The notes: generated by a model not told the origin, from the letters alone. A stretch of 64,000 bases of DNA from Desulfoluna butyratoxydans (GCF_900699765.1 NZ_CAADHO010000003.1:62001-126000); one strand, 5' to 3'. Shown: positions 42,403-51,328, counted from the first letter of the stretch. Program-made: numbers and translations.

Positions 42403-43152
42403 TTACCCCTTTGCGTACCTTCGTTCGATGGTATGGATCAGGACATAGAGGGCCGCGCCCAAAAGGCCCATGGCCATGATGCCTGTGTACATCTCCGGGT
42501 ACATGAGGACCTGGTAGGTCTCCACCACGATGTAGTAGCCGAGTCCCCAGCTGGTGAGGGACTGTTCGGCGATGAAGAGGACGGCCACGGCCGTACCCAC
42601 CGAGACCCTCAGGGCCGTCAGCACAGCGGGAATGGATGCGGGCAGGTAGACGTAGCGGAAGAGGGCCCGTCGTCCCGCGCCCAGGGAACGCACCGAGATA
42701 ATGAGCTCGCGCCTCAGCCCTGCGGCTTCGTCCCGGACCACCACCAGGATCTGAAAGAAGATGATAAAGGCGATGAGGGTGATTTTGGAGAGGTCGGTGA
42801 TCCCCAGCAGCACGTAGATCACCGGCAGGAAGATGATCTTGGGGATGGGGTAGATGATGGCCACCAGGGGCCCGACGATGCGGTCGAGTTTGGGCAGCTG
42901 GCCCAGGGCCAGGCCCAGGGGGGCTGCCGTGATCACGGCCAGGAGAATGGCGGCCAGGACCCGCGCTGTGCTGGCCAGAAGGTGGAGGCCCAGGTCTCCG
43001 GGCAGGGCCTTGAGGAACAGGGGTACCACCACGGTGGGGGGCGGCAAAATGGGCCGGGCAAGGAGCATGGAGGCCACCTGCCAGATGAGGAGAAGGGTGA
43101 GGCTGCCCAGAAGGGTTCCCATGGGGGTGGAGCGCCGACGTACCTGGCTCAT
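42403..43152 (-). CDS. ABC transporter permease (SsuC/TauC type)
   Basis: A 249-residue inner-membrane permease with six helices. The BPD-type coupling segment is seen around ARSLGAGRRALFRYVYLPASIPAVLTALR-like residues (EAA-type loop near 155-180). This permease type serves nitrate, sulfonate, taurine or thiamine-precursor importers. The ATG at 43152 has AAGGAG upstream and overlaps the ATPase stop by 4 bp. The codons upstream that stay open in this frame belong to the overlapping ATPase gene and are not part of it. Confidence 0.85.
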   Translation of the reverse strand: MSQVRRRSTPMGTLLGSLTLLLIWQVASMLLARPILPPPTVVVPLFLKALPGDLGLHLLASTARVLAAILLAVITAAPLGLALGQLPKLDRIVGPLVAIIYPIPKIIFLPVIYVLLGITDLSKITLIAFIIFFQILVVVRDEAAGLRRELIISVRSLGAGRRALFRYVYLPASIPAVLTALRVSVGTAVAVLFIAEQSLTSWGLGYYIVVETYQVLMYPEMYTGIMAMGLLGAALYVLIHTIERRYAKG

Positions 43153-43955
43153 GGCTTCTCCTTTCGGGACCGGGTCTCGATGAGGGCGCGCAGGGCGCTG
43201 CACTGCTCCAGGAACTGTCTGCCCATGCGCAGGTCGGGGTCTCCGGCGTGGGGATTGTCCACGATGGTGGGCGTTTGGTTCACGGTGTCGGACAGGACGA
43301 GAATTTTTTCGCCCAGGACCACGGCTTCTTCGATGTCGTGGGTGACGGTGAGGCTCGTGAGCCCGGTCTCCCGGTGAAATCGGTTCATCACCCGCTGGAG
43401 CTCTTCGCGGATGGGGGCGTCCAGGGCGGAAAAGGGTTCGTCCATGAGCAGGAGGTCCGGTGAGAGGACCAGGGTCCGGGCAATGGCGGCCCGCTGGCGC
43501 TGGCCCCGGGAGAGTTCTGCGGGGTATTTTTCCCGCACGTGGTCGATGCCGAGCCAGGAGAGCCAGTGGCGGGTCAGGGCCTCTTCGGCCTCGGGGTCTT
43601 TTTCGGCGTCTTCGGGGCTGTGCTTGCCGTCGGGACCGTAAAACCCGCGGATCTTGAATCCCAGCTTCGTGTTCTCCTCCACCGTGGCCCAGGGCAGGAG
43701 CCCGTGGTCCTGGAGCACGAGGCCCGTTCGGGGCCGGGGTCGCTCGATGGGAGCGCCCCCCACGCGGATCACCCCTGAGTCCGGCCGGGTCAGCCCGGCC
43801 ATGAGGTAGAGCAGGGTGGTCTTGCCGCAGCCCGATGGGCCGATGACACTCCACGCCTCGCCCTGGCGGATGGTGAGAGAAAAATCCTCAAAGATGGGGG
43901 CACGGTCCCGGTAGCGGAAGTTCAGGGTCTCTATGTCGATGATGGGAGCGGTCAC
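43149..43955 (-). CDS. ABC transporter ATP-binding protein (SsuB/TauB type)
   Basis: A 268-residue ATPase driving the importer. Walker A GPSGCGKTT (about 37-45), the signature LSRGQRQR (about 148-155), Walker B LLLMDEPF and the switch His in TVTHDIEEAV are intact. A charged insert (YGPDGKHSPEDAEKDPEAEE) lies between Walker A and the signature and is longer than usual for this family. The gene is coupled to the permease by a 4-bp overlap and starts 11 bp after the binding-protein gene. Confidence 0.87.
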   Translation of the reverse strand: MTAPIIDIETLNFRYRDRAPIFEDFSLTIRQGEAWSVIGPSGCGKTTLLYLMAGLTRPDSGVIRVGGAPIERPRPRTGLVLQDHGLLPWATVEENTKLGFKIRGFYGPDGKHSPEDAEKDPEAEEALTRHWLSWLGIDHVREKYPAELSRGQRQRAAIARTLVLSPDLLLMDEPFSALDAPIREELQRVMNRFHRETGLTSLTVTHDIEEAVVLGEKILVLSDTVNQTPTIVDNPHAGDPDLRMGRQFLEQCSALRALIETRSRKEKP

Positions 43956-43965
43956 AGGTCTCGGC

Positions 43966-44931
43966 TTACTCCTTGAAACGGCCGGTCACAACGGAGGTGC
44001 CGTAGGCGACGGGTTTTTTGAGAATCCCTTTTTCCGTCATCCAGGCCATGACATCGTCCCACTGGGCCCTTGATGGCACGGTGTTGACGGGAAAGGGCGG
44101 AATGACAAAGCTCTGGCGAACGTTCTTGGGGACCCGGATCTTTTTAAGCATCAGGGGCCGGAAACTCTCGGGGTCGGCGTTGATGTCTTGGGCAGCCTTC
44201 ATCCAGGCGTCCACAAAGGCCCCCACCGCCTGCTTGTTGCCGGTCCAGGCTTCGGCGCTGACGGAGAGGACGCTTGCGCTGTACAGGGGGGCGCGGGTGT
44301 CGTCCATCACCACATGGGCACCGGCCTTCATGGCGGCAAAGGCCAGGGGATCGGGCAGGGTGGCGGCCTTGATCTGTCCGGAGAGGAGCAGCTGCATGCG
44401 CTCGGGCAGGACTGGCACCGATTTTTTGACGATCTCTTTGGTGGAGAGCCCGCTGTCGCCCAGGAGCCGGTCCGTGAGGTATTCGATGACGGTGTGCTTG
44501 GAGACGGCGATGGGAACCCCTGCAAGCTGGTCCGGGGTGGTGATCTTTGAGCCGGGGCTGGAGAGGATTCGAAAAAGGGGCGAACTCCCCTTGGGTGCAC
44601 GGGCCACGGCCACGATCTTCATGCGTACCGTCTCCCGGTTGAAGCTCGCCGTGCCCGAGATTTCGTTGACCATGGCGTCGATGCGGCCCGCCTGCATGAG
44701 CTGGTCCCGCTCCAGGGCGCTGCCCACGGGGAAGGTCTCCACGCGGATGCCCGCCTCCTTGAAGTACCCCTTCTCCTCGGCCACGAACACGGGCAGCACG
44801 TCGGGGATGGGCAAAAGGGCGATGCGCAGGGTGGGGGGCTGCTGGGCTGCGGAGGCTGGGGAGCAGACCGACAGCAGGGCCAGCAGGGCGAACAGGGTGG
44901 TGGCAGCCTCAATGGCGAGCTTTTTCATCAT
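43966..44931 (-). CDS. ABC transporter substrate-binding protein (NMT1/SsuA-like)
   Basis: A 321-residue periplasmic binding protein with a signal peptide ending near ASAAQ (residue 29). The mature part begins LRIALLPIPDVLPVFVAEEKGYFKEAG, typical of the NMT1/THI5/SsuA group that binds sulfonates, nitrate or pyrimidine precursors. GAGG precedes the ATGATG start at 44931. It is the first gene of binding protein, ATPase, permease and menA. The ligand is not known; an aromatic menaquinone precursor is a speculative idea based only on position. Confidence 0.82.
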   Translation of the reverse strand: MMKKLAIEAATTLFALLALLSVCSPASAAQQPPTLRIALLPIPDVLPVFVAEEKGYFKEAGIRVETFPVGSALERDQLMQAGRIDAMVNEISGTASFNRETVRMKIVAVARAPKGSSPLFRILSSPGSKITTPDQLAGVPIAVSKHTVIEYLTDRLLGDSGLSTKEIVKKSVPVLPERMQLLLSGQIKAATLPDPLAFAAMKAGAHVVMDDTRAPLYSASVLSVSAEAWTGNKQAVGAFVDAWMKAAQDINADPESFRPLMLKKIRVPKNVRQSFVIPPFPVNTVPSRAQWDDVMAWMTEKGILKKPVAYGTSVVTGRFKE

Positions 44932-45189
44932 AGACCTCATGGCATGGGATTGAAAAGGCGGTGTTCCCATGGGGAAAACGCCTTACCGCATTACTCGTAA
45001 CCTTACGGTGTATACAGGATTTTTACGGAAAAATGTACCCGCTTGTGCCGCCGTGATGCTGACAGAAGGGGGAGGGGATCCGTATAAGACAGGGCGCGCG
45101 GGTGGTTGTGATCGCTGTTTTTGAGCAAAAACAGTTGACATGCGTGGTGGGCTGTGACAGGAAAGAAGGCAATAGAAACCTGCAGGTTT

Positions 45190-45316
45190 CAAAAGCAAAA
45201 AGGGTTCCTTAATGTACTTCGGCCCAGATCTGACAAGGGCTGGGATTGAGTAATGTCAAGCCACGAAGGCTGGCGCACCGCACAAGCGGTCCGTCGTCAT
45301 GTCGTGGCTTTTTTTG
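45190..45316 (+). ncRNA. Candidate structured RNA / attenuator leader
   Basis: On the plus strand the stems GCCCAG/CTGGG(C) (45211-45235) and AGCCACGA (45259-45266) with TCGTGGCT (45302-45309) enclose CCGC-ACAA-GCGG. A run of seven T follows directly, so the last hairpin is a terminator. It ends 58 bases before the start of a short ORF with a ribosome site, which is the layout of a riboswitch or attenuator. I cannot match it to a known class. Confidence 0.4.
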
Positions 45317-45373
45317 TTTGGAGGGTCGGTGGTCCGGACGCCCATATTTCACGAAGCCCACAGGGAGGATGGT

Positions 45374-45545
45374 ATGCAGCAATGGAAAGCCGTGGTTGCT
45401 GCTTTAAGCCTTATGGGTGTTTTTGTTCCCGTTGAGTGCCCATGACGGGATCTGGATGATCCGGGTGGAGAAAAAAGAGAAGGCCCCGACGCCGCGATGC
45501 GACAGCCATGTGATGCAGGCTGTCCTGATTTTTGGCGTGGGGTGA
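45374..45545 (+). pseudogene. Small exported-protein gene with apparent frameshift
   Basis: After GGGAGG the ATG at 45374 opens a signal-peptide-like start (MQQWKAVVAALSLMGVFVP) but hits TGA at 45443. If the frame shifts within GTTTTTGTTCCC (about 45419-45430), translation goes on as LSAHDGIWMIRVEKKEKA and ends at 45545, giving a plausible cleaved signal peptide. A terminator at 45604-45643 closes the unit. I do not recognise the protein. It may be a recent pseudogene, a programmed frameshift or chance. Confidence 0.35.
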
Positions 45546-45603
45546 TGGCATTGGGCCTGTGACGGGCCCGGGGCGAAGGTGCGGTTCCTGAATCGGTCAG
45601 GGG

Positions 45604-45643
45604 GACGAAGGCGTCCATGATCGCGCCTTCGCCCTATTTTTTT
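45604..45643 (+). terminator. Rho-independent terminator on the plus strand
   Basis: GACGAAGGCG pairs with CGCCTTCGCC (one mismatch) and is followed by TATTTTTTT. It faces the yggL gene and ends whatever plus-strand transcript covers 45374-45545. Confidence 0.7.
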
Positions 45644-45653
45644 GGGCGTTGGC

Positions 45654-45974
45654 CTAAGGGTACCAGGCGTCCACCAGCTCGCCCACCTCAAAGGAGACGA
45701 CCTCGTCGCGTTTTTCGAGCCAGGCGTTTGCCAGGGCGCGGTGCTCGTCGGTGACGCTGCCGCGGGTGGCCAGAACCACGAAACCGGCAAAGTCAAAACG
45801 GTCTCCACCGCCGCCGAAATCCAGGCCGTTGGGGTCGATCACTTCATCCAGGAAGGACTCCACAAAGGCGTCCAGGGCCTCGTTGGTGTTCTGGTCGGTG
45901 AACTTGATGGTGAGGTTGAAGCCGAACTCCTGGAACTCACCCACGTGCAGTTTTTTTCTCAGTCGTTTTTTCAT
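45654..45974 (-). CDS. yggL: YggL family protein (DUF469)
   Basis: A 106-residue cytosolic protein that resembles E. coli YggL over its length: the basic start KKRLRKKLHVGEFQEFGF, the FLDEVIDPNGLDFGG block and the acidic end DEHRALANAWLEKRD are all in place. YggL has been linked to the 50S ribosome, but its precise task is not settled. It differs from E. coli in having a GGGGDRFDFAGF segment. The gene is single and faces a plus-strand terminator. Confidence 0.8.
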   Translation of the reverse strand: MKKRLRKKLHVGEFQEFGFNLTIKFTDQNTNEALDAFVESFLDEVIDPNGLDFGGGGDRFDFAGFVVLATRGSVTDEHRALANAWLEKRDEVVSFEVGELVDAWYP

Positions 45975-46105
45975 GGTGGTGTCATATCCTAATTTGATGG
46001 TTTACCCATGTTGTCGTGTTGTATTGGCGCCCCAGCTTACACGAATTCAAAGGGGACGCAATACAAAAAAACGCTTGATGCCGATCCGTTAGGGGGCAGC
46101 TCTTT

Positions 46106-48160
46106 TTACGGCCCGGTTTTGGGGGATCGGGGCCGGATTTTTCGTGGGTTGAACCGCACCACCGCCTGCCTCAGCTCATGGGGCCTTTCGGGGTCGTCTC
46201 CATGCGGTCCGTAGGTGAGGGCCACATAAAGGCGGATGATCCTGCGTGCCTCGGGGTAGAGGTGGGGGGCTTCTTTCTTGATCCGGTCCAGGTAGTCCAG
46301 GGGGCCGGTGGCCGGATGTCGGGTGATTTTTTCCTTTTCCATTTTCTTTTGAAACAGCTCCCAGCTGGCCCGTACCGGCGGGATTTTGGTGCGGCTCCGC
46401 AGTTCCAGGATCAGCCAGGCCAGCCCAAAGGCGGCGCAGCAGAGGGCAACCCCCCAGGCTGCGGCGGCAACCCACCCTTTGGCGGATCGGGACGAGGCGC
46501 CCAGTTTTTTGAGGAACGCCTCCTGGAGGCTGCCGGAGTACCCGATGACCCGCGTGTCCCAGTGGTAGTTGAGGGCATCCCACCCCAGGCTGATTCGCTG
46601 GAGCCCCCGGGTCAGGAAGGAGGCGCCGTCGCCGATGAAAAAGGAGGGGCGGTCCGCCTCGGGAAGGCCGAAGCCCGCCCCCCGCTCCACCCGGTCCGGT
46701 GCCACGGCCGAGGTGGGGTCCACCCGTACCCAGCCCTGTCCTTTAAGCCAGACCTCTGCCCATGCGTGGGCATCGGCCTGCCGGACGATGAGGTAGTTTC
46801 CCATGGGGTTGACGGTACCCCCCAGGTAGCCGCCCACGATACGTGCCGGAACCCCTGCGGCCCGCATGAGAAAGACAAAGGCCGAGGCGTAGTGCTCGCA
46901 AAAGCCCTTTCGGGTGTCAAAGAGGAATTGGTCGATTCTCTCTTCAGAGAGGAGGGGAGGGGTGAGGGTGTAGACGAACCCGTTGGTGCCGAGATAGGTC
47001 AGGGCGCTGTCCACCACCTGGCGGGCATCCGAGGCCTGGGCTCGCCAGCGACGGGCCAGGCGGCGGCTTTTGGGGTTTCCCCCGGGGGGCAGGCGGGTAA
47101 AGACGGCCTCCCAGGGGGCAAAGGGCCCGGTGGTGTAAGCGGTGGCGGAGTGAAACCGGTAGGGTGCTTCCTTGAGGCCCCCCTTGGGCTTTTGCATGGT
47201 ATGATCTGCCCATTGTGCCGTGCCCTTGGGCAGGGTGACGGGAAGGTCCAGGGGAAAGAGACGGTCCGTGTTTTTGGTTTCCACCATGATTTCGTAGGAC
47301 GCAAGGGGGCCGGTACCTCTGACCGTTGCCCCCGATGGGGGGCGGGTGGCGGCGCGCCAGGAGGTGCCGTTGAAGCTTTGGAAGACGATGCCCCGGAAGT
47401 AGCGCAGGCCCGAGGGGGGAATGGTTCCGTCAAAGGTCACCCGGAAGACCGGGGCCTGGCTTTTGACCATATTGGAGACGCTGCCCGGGGAGAGGGTGGT
47501 TGAAAACCCCGAAGAGGCGCTTCGGCTGGCGGTGATCCCGAAGAGGCTTCCGTCGATGCGCGGGAAAAAGAAGAAGAGGACCAGGGTGAGGGGGACGGCC
47601 TTGCCGGTGATGGCCCCCGACACCTTGAAGGCCTCTTTCAAGGGCACCGCAGGGCAGTTGATGCGCAGCAGGATGGCGGTGATGTGGATCATGGCCGCCA
47701 CCATGTACGCTGTCATCACAAGGGAGGCGGAGAAAAAGAGGCTGGAGACCACCATGAAATAGGCAATGAAAATGGCGATGAACAGGTCCCGCTCCCGCCG
47801 GGTCTCCAGGGGTTTCAAACCCGCCATGACACACAGGAGGCTGGCCCCGAAGCGGTTGTCGATGACCCCGTTGCTGGAGACAAACACACAGGCAAACCCC
47901 AGGAAGGTGAGGCACACGCGGGAAAGGGTCCGGGGCAGGGGCCACCCCTTGGGCTCGGACAGCACCGCATACCCCCAGAACCCGACACACCAGACAGGGA
48001 TCCAGGGGCTGAGGTGGGTCATGTGGGGAATCAGCCCGGCCGCAAGGGCCGCCACCAGCAGGGGCAGGGTGCCTTTCACCGCCTCTTCCCTGGGATGGCG
48101 GCCTTTTTTTGTTGAAGACGTCGACACGGTGGTTGGTCCAACCTTTTCTTTCATGTTCAC
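46106..48160 (-). CDS. TgpA-like transglutaminase membrane protein (DUF3488/DUF4129)
   Basis: A 684-residue inner-membrane protein. Six or so helices fill about residues 30-200, then a periplasmic part contains a transglutaminase-like domain with the triad Cys in GFCEHYASAF (about 418), His in QADAHAWAEVW (about 463) and Asp in VRVDPTSAV (about 480). A further helix near 575-600 leads to a cytoplasmic DUF4129-like tail. TgpA proteins are thought to crosslink or cut surface proteins. It lies just downstream of MoxR and DUF58 genes, its usual partners. Start 48154 (MKEKV) is an alternative. Confidence 0.85.
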   Translation of the reverse strand: MNMKEKVGPTTVSTSSTKKGRHPREEAVKGTLPLLVAALAAGLIPHMTHLSPWIPVWCVGFWGYAVLSEPKGWPLPRTLSRVCLTFLGFACVFVSSNGVIDNRFGASLLCVMAGLKPLETRRERDLFIAIFIAYFMVVSSLFFSASLVMTAYMVAAMIHITAILLRINCPAVPLKEAFKVSGAITGKAVPLTLVLFFFFPRIDGSLFGITASRSASSGFSTTLSPGSVSNMVKSQAPVFRVTFDGTIPPSGLRYFRGIVFQSFNGTSWRAATRPPSGATVRGTGPLASYEIMVETKNTDRLFPLDLPVTLPKGTAQWADHTMQKPKGGLKEAPYRFHSATAYTTGPFAPWEAVFTRLPPGGNPKSRRLARRWRAQASDARQVVDSALTYLGTNGFVYTLTPPLLSEERIDQFLFDTRKGFCEHYASAFVFLMRAAGVPARIVGGYLGGTVNPMGNYLIVRQADAHAWAEVWLKGQGWVRVDPTSAVAPDRVERGAGFGLPEADRPSFFIGDGASFLTRGLQRISLGWDALNYHWDTRVIGYSGSLQEAFLKKLGASSRSAKGWVAAAAWGVALCCAAFGLAWLILELRSRTKIPPVRASWELFQKKMEKEKITRHPATGPLDYLDRIKKEAPHLYPEARRIIRLYVALTYGPHGDDPERPHELRQAVVRFNPRKIRPRSPKTGP

Positions 48161-48215
48161 ATGGCACGATGCTTTCGAGGTGGCTCACCTCGCCGCAGGA
48201 AGCACGCTTTTTGTT

Positions 48216-48307
48216 AGCCCGGATATTTCATGAGAAAACGACGTATCTAAAATAATAGATCGTGATTGCGCTATGTTATTGTGGCCGACTCGTGAAATAT
48301 CCGGGTT
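48216..48307. repeat. Terminally inverted CCCGGATATTTCATGAG element, full copy
   Basis: CCCGGATATTTCATGAG (48218-48234) and CTCGTGAAATATCCGGG (48289-48305) are inverted repeats with one mismatch, 54 bp apart. The right end is also the last codons of the DUF58 gene. A second full copy lies at 51329-51411. Confidence 0.7.
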
Positions 48308-49265
48308 GGTCGCTTGGTGGCATCATGGCCAGGGCGGTGAGGCATCGGTCCCGATGGGGGACGCTGGCCGGGGCGCCCGGATCGATGGTTATGCCCGGGG
48401 CCGACAGGCCGTAAGGGATTCCTTGCCGGTGGGCTTCCAGCACCAGGTGGCAGAGGTGGCTGATGCGGGCCTCGGTTCCTGTTGCCCGGATGAGGTCCCA
48501 GGAGAGGGTGACGGCGTGGTTCTGCTCTGCCTCAAAGGATTTGGTCCAGAGGCCCTGGCCCCGGGCCAGGGGTTTCCAGGCGATGCGGCTTCCGGGATCC
48601 CCCGGACGATAGGTCTTGAGTTCCCTGAAGTCGCCGGTCTCGGAGTGTGGGGAGGTTCCTGCGCCTTGACCTGGGCTAGGGGCTGTGGCCGTTTCAAAGG
48701 CATGGGGCAGGGGCGCGGGAAAGACAAGGCAGTGGGTGTCCAGTCGGATGCTTACCCAGGTGCGAAAGAGCCCGAAGGGGTAAGTGGACTCCACGATGAG
48801 GGGCGGGGGCCGGAAGCGTCCTCGCGCCAGGGTTTCAAGGGGCAGGCGGAAGGTGACGGTCTCTCCTGCAGGGATGTCCCGCACAACGCGTCCCTGGTCC
48901 TTGAACCCTGCCGCGACCCTGTAGCGGGGGGCGGCGTCGGCTTTGACGGCCAGCTCAAACCAGAGGGGCTTGCCCGCAAAGACAGGGGTGTGCTTTTCCG
49001 ATACCAGGGTGAGCACTTTGATGTTTTTCTGGGTGTAGAGGGTGGACATCAGGGCCATGGAGGCCAGAAGAAAGGCAAAGAGAAACCCGGGGTTGTTGGT
49101 GTAGTTCAGGGAGCCCCCGACCATGGCCGTCACCGCGCAGGCAAAAAGAAGCCCCCGGCCCGTGGGGAGGATGTAGATGCGCAGGGCCTTGATCCCAAGG
49201 GGAAGGGGCCGTCGGGGGCCCCGGGAGGTGAACCGGAGCAGGGCGTTTGCCGCGGCGACTTTCAC
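48276..49265 (-). CDS. DUF58 domain protein
   Basis: A 329-residue protein with two N-terminal membrane helices (about 28-70) and a DUF58 domain whose signature DFRELKTYRPGDPGSRIAWK lies near residue 212. DUF58 proteins are usually joined with MoxR ATPases and von Willebrand-like or transglutaminase proteins in envelope complexes. The gene overlaps the MoxR gene by 4 bp. Its last residues (about PGYFTSRPQ) are encoded by the right end of a dispersed repeat, so the native C-terminus may be changed. The role is not proven. Confidence 0.83.
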   Translation of the reverse strand: MKVAAANALLRFTSRGPRRPLPLGIKALRIYILPTGRGLLFACAVTAMVGGSLNYTNNPGFLFAFLLASMALMSTLYTQKNIKVLTLVSEKHTPVFAGKPLWFELAVKADAAPRYRVAAGFKDQGRVVRDIPAGETVTFRLPLETLARGRFRPPPLIVESTYPFGLFRTWVSIRLDTHCLVFPAPLPHAFETATAPSPGQGAGTSPHSETGDFRELKTYRPGDPGSRIAWKPLARGQGLWTKSFEAEQNHAVTLSWDLIRATGTEARISHLCHLVLEAHRQGIPYGLSAPGITIDPGAPASVPHRDRCLTALAMMPPSDQPGYFTSRPQ

Positions 49266-50176
49266 GGAACGGGCACCTCCATGAGCAGGTCCTGGAGCTG
49301 CTGGAAGGAGTATTCGGACCGGGTCTCCCGGGACTGGAGCCGGTGGCCGGCGATGTAGGGGAAGACAGCCTGGAGGTCTTCGGGGATCACGTGGTCCCTG
49401 CCGTTGAGGCAGGCCCAGGAGCGGGTGGCGTGGAGGATGGCCAGTCCGGCCCGGGGGGAGAGACCGTGGGTGAAGTGGGGGGCGCTCCGGGTAAAATCAA
49501 GGAGGTCCTGCACATAGTCCAGAAACGCGGCGGAGACGTGGATGGAGGCGATGCTGCTTCGGATGGTCATGACCTGCTCGGTGTTCAGCACCGGCCGGAT
49601 TTTTTCAATGGCGTGCTTTCGGTTCCCGGTTTCAAGGAGTTCGCGCTCGGCTTTGCGGTCCGGGTACCCCACGCTGATTCGCATGAGGAACCGGTCGAGC
49701 TGGGACTCGGGCAGGGGAAAGGTGCCGGACTGCTCCAGGGGGTTCTGGGTGGCGATGACGAAGAAGGGCTTGGCCAGGGGGTAGCTGTTGCCTTCAACGG
49801 TGACCTGCCACTCTTCCATGGCCTCCAGAAGGGCGCTCTGGCTTTTGGGGGTGGCGCGGTTGATTTCATCGGCCAGGAGCACCTGGGTGAAGATGGGCCC
49901 CTTGTGAAAGACAAAGCTGCCGCTGGCCTGGTCGAAGACGGAGACCCCCAGGAGGTCGCCGGGGAGCATGTCGCTGGTGTACTGCATCCGGGTGAAGCCA
50001 AGCCCCAGGCAGCGGGAGAGGGCCTTGGCAAGGGTGGTCTTGCCGATACCCGGTCGGTCTTCGATGAGGAGGTGTCCACCGGCAAAGAGGCAGGTGATGG
50101 CCAGCTTCACCTCGTGGGTTTTGCCGAAAACCACCCTGCTCATGGCGGAGATGATGTCGTCAAAGGCTTTTTTCAT
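49262..50176 (-). CDS. MoxR-family AAA+ ATPase
   Basis: A 304-residue cytosolic AAA+ ATPase. Visible are the Walker A LIEDRPGIGKTT (about 36-47), Walker B LLADEINRATPKSQSALLEAMEE, sensor 1 FVIATQNPLEQ and the Arg-bearing QLDRFLMR. MoxR ATPases act as chaperones for assembly of envelope complexes. It starts the MoxR-DUF58-TgpA cassette with 4-bp overlap to DUF58. The gap to the divergent HAD gene has no clear promoter for it beyond a TATAAA-like box near 50190. Confidence 0.88.
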   Translation of the reverse strand: MKKAFDDIISAMSRVVFGKTHEVKLAITCLFAGGHLLIEDRPGIGKTTLAKALSRCLGLGFTRMQYTSDMLPGDLLGVSVFDQASGSFVFHKGPIFTQVLLADEINRATPKSQSALLEAMEEWQVTVEGNSYPLAKPFFVIATQNPLEQSGTFPLPESQLDRFLMRISVGYPDRKAERELLETGNRKHAIEKIRPVLNTEQVMTIRSSIASIHVSAAFLDYVQDLLDFTRSAPHFTHGLSPRAGLAILHATRSWACLNGRDHVIPEDLQAVFPYIAGHRLQSRETRSEYSFQQLQDLLMEVPVP

Positions 50177-50492
50177 GGCGGCCTTTATATCATTTTATAA
50201 GGCGGGCCGAGGCCCGGTTGCGTTTGGCATGGTTCCAGAAGGCGTTGAGTGCTGATATCCTTCAACGGGGATGACCACAGGTGGTGATCCGGTACGAAAG
50301 GGTATCAATTTTTTGATGATACGTGGTTGACGGCGCTTTCGTCAAATCTTTCCGGTTTTCCGGGGGCTCTTCGGGCGAGGGGGTTGTCGCTGATTGAGAC
50401 GCGGGATGTTTCATGGTACGCTATGATGTTTGATGGGGCTGCCTTGTGGGGCTCCGATGCCATGAAACCAGGAAAGGAAAAAGGAACGGCCC
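50177..50492. other. Divergent gap between MoxR and HAD genes
   Basis: No gene is seen. It holds the inverted repeat GTATCA/TGATAC (about 50309-50329), possibly an operator, and a ribosome site (AAAGGAACGG) for the HAD gene. Confidence 0.35.
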
Positions 50493-51326
50493 ATGCAGCG
50501 CATGATGATTACGGATTTTGACGGGACCCTGTTCCGCAGCGACCGCACGGTGGCGGATGAGGATCTCGAAAGCCTTCGGCGGCTGGGTGAGCAGGGTGTC
50601 ATCCGCGTCATCGCCACGGGGCGCAATCTGTACTCGTTCATGAAGGCGGCCCCAGCGGATCTGCCCGTGGACTACCTTGTCTTCTCCACCGGGGTGGGCA
50701 TCGCCCGGTACCCCGACCCGGCGGCCAACATGATCCGGGAGGCGAGCCTCTCCCATGAGGCCTGCCTGTACATCAAGGGGGTCTTTGACTCCTTTGGGCT
50801 GGATTACATGGTCCACGGAGCCGTGCCCGAGGGGCATCGTTTCGTCTACCACCGGCACGCGCCGGAGAACCCCGATTTCGATACCCGTCTCTCCTTTTAC
50901 GATGGTTTTTCCGAACCCATCAACGGGCACTTTTCCGGTCCGGCGTCCCAGTTCCTGGCCATTACCCGGGAGGTTCGCGCCAGCGCCCTGTTTGCAGAGA
51001 TTTCCCGGGCCCTGTCCGATTTCACCGTGATCCGCACCACCTCACCCTTTGACGGCGCCAGCACCTGGCTGGAGGTCTTTCCCAAGGGGATCTGCAAGAG
51101 CGAGGCGGTATCTTATCTTGCCGAGCAATGCGGGGTCTCTCCCGCCCAGACCATGGCCGTGGGCAACGACTACAACGATGAAGATCTCCTTCACTGGTCG
51201 GGCAAGGGGTTTGTGGTGGCCAACGCGCCGGACGACCTGAAAGCCTGTTTTGCCTCGGTTTCGGACAACGACACCTGCGGGGTGTCCGAGGCCATCGGAC
51301 GCTGGGCTGCCTCCGGTTCCTGCTGA
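50493..51326 (+). CDS. HAD-superfamily (Cof-type) hydrolase
   Basis: A 277-residue cytosolic phosphatase of the HAD-IIB (Cof) group. Motif I is ITDFDGTLFRSD (about 6-17), motif II VIATGRN, and motif IV VGNDYNDEDLL holds the acidic metal ligands near residue 228. These enzymes dephosphorylate sugar phosphates, nucleotides or coenzymes. Lys of motif III is probably in GICKSEAV. The ATG follows AAAGGAACGG. The gene stands alone and ends before a repeat and a terminator. The substrate is unknown. Confidence 0.82.
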   Translation: MQRMMITDFDGTLFRSDRTVADEDLESLRRLGEQGVIRVIATGRNLYSFMKAAPADLPVDYLVFSTGVGIARYPDPAANMIREASLSHEACLYIKGVFDSFGLDYMVHGAVPEGHRFVYHRHAPENPDFDTRLSFYDGFSEPINGHFSGPASQFLAITREVRASALFAEISRALSDFTVIRTTSPFDGASTWLEVFPKGICKSEAVSYLAEQCGVSPAQTMAVGNDYNDEDLLHWSGKGFVVANAPDDLKACFASVSDNDTCGVSEAIGRWAASGSC

Positions 51327-51328
51327 CC

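Noticed and set aside
43153..43854. In-frame extension of the ABC permease into the ATPase gene
   Set aside because: The extension is Arg/Pro-rich and overlaps the intact ATPase; the ATG at 43152 with AAGGAG and the 4-bp overlap fit the real start.
45190..45316. Assignment to a known riboswitch class (TPP, cobalamin, SAM, SAH, c-di-GMP, guanidine, ZTP)
   Set aside because: I compared the conserved cores from memory and found none; I keep it only as an unassigned candidate.
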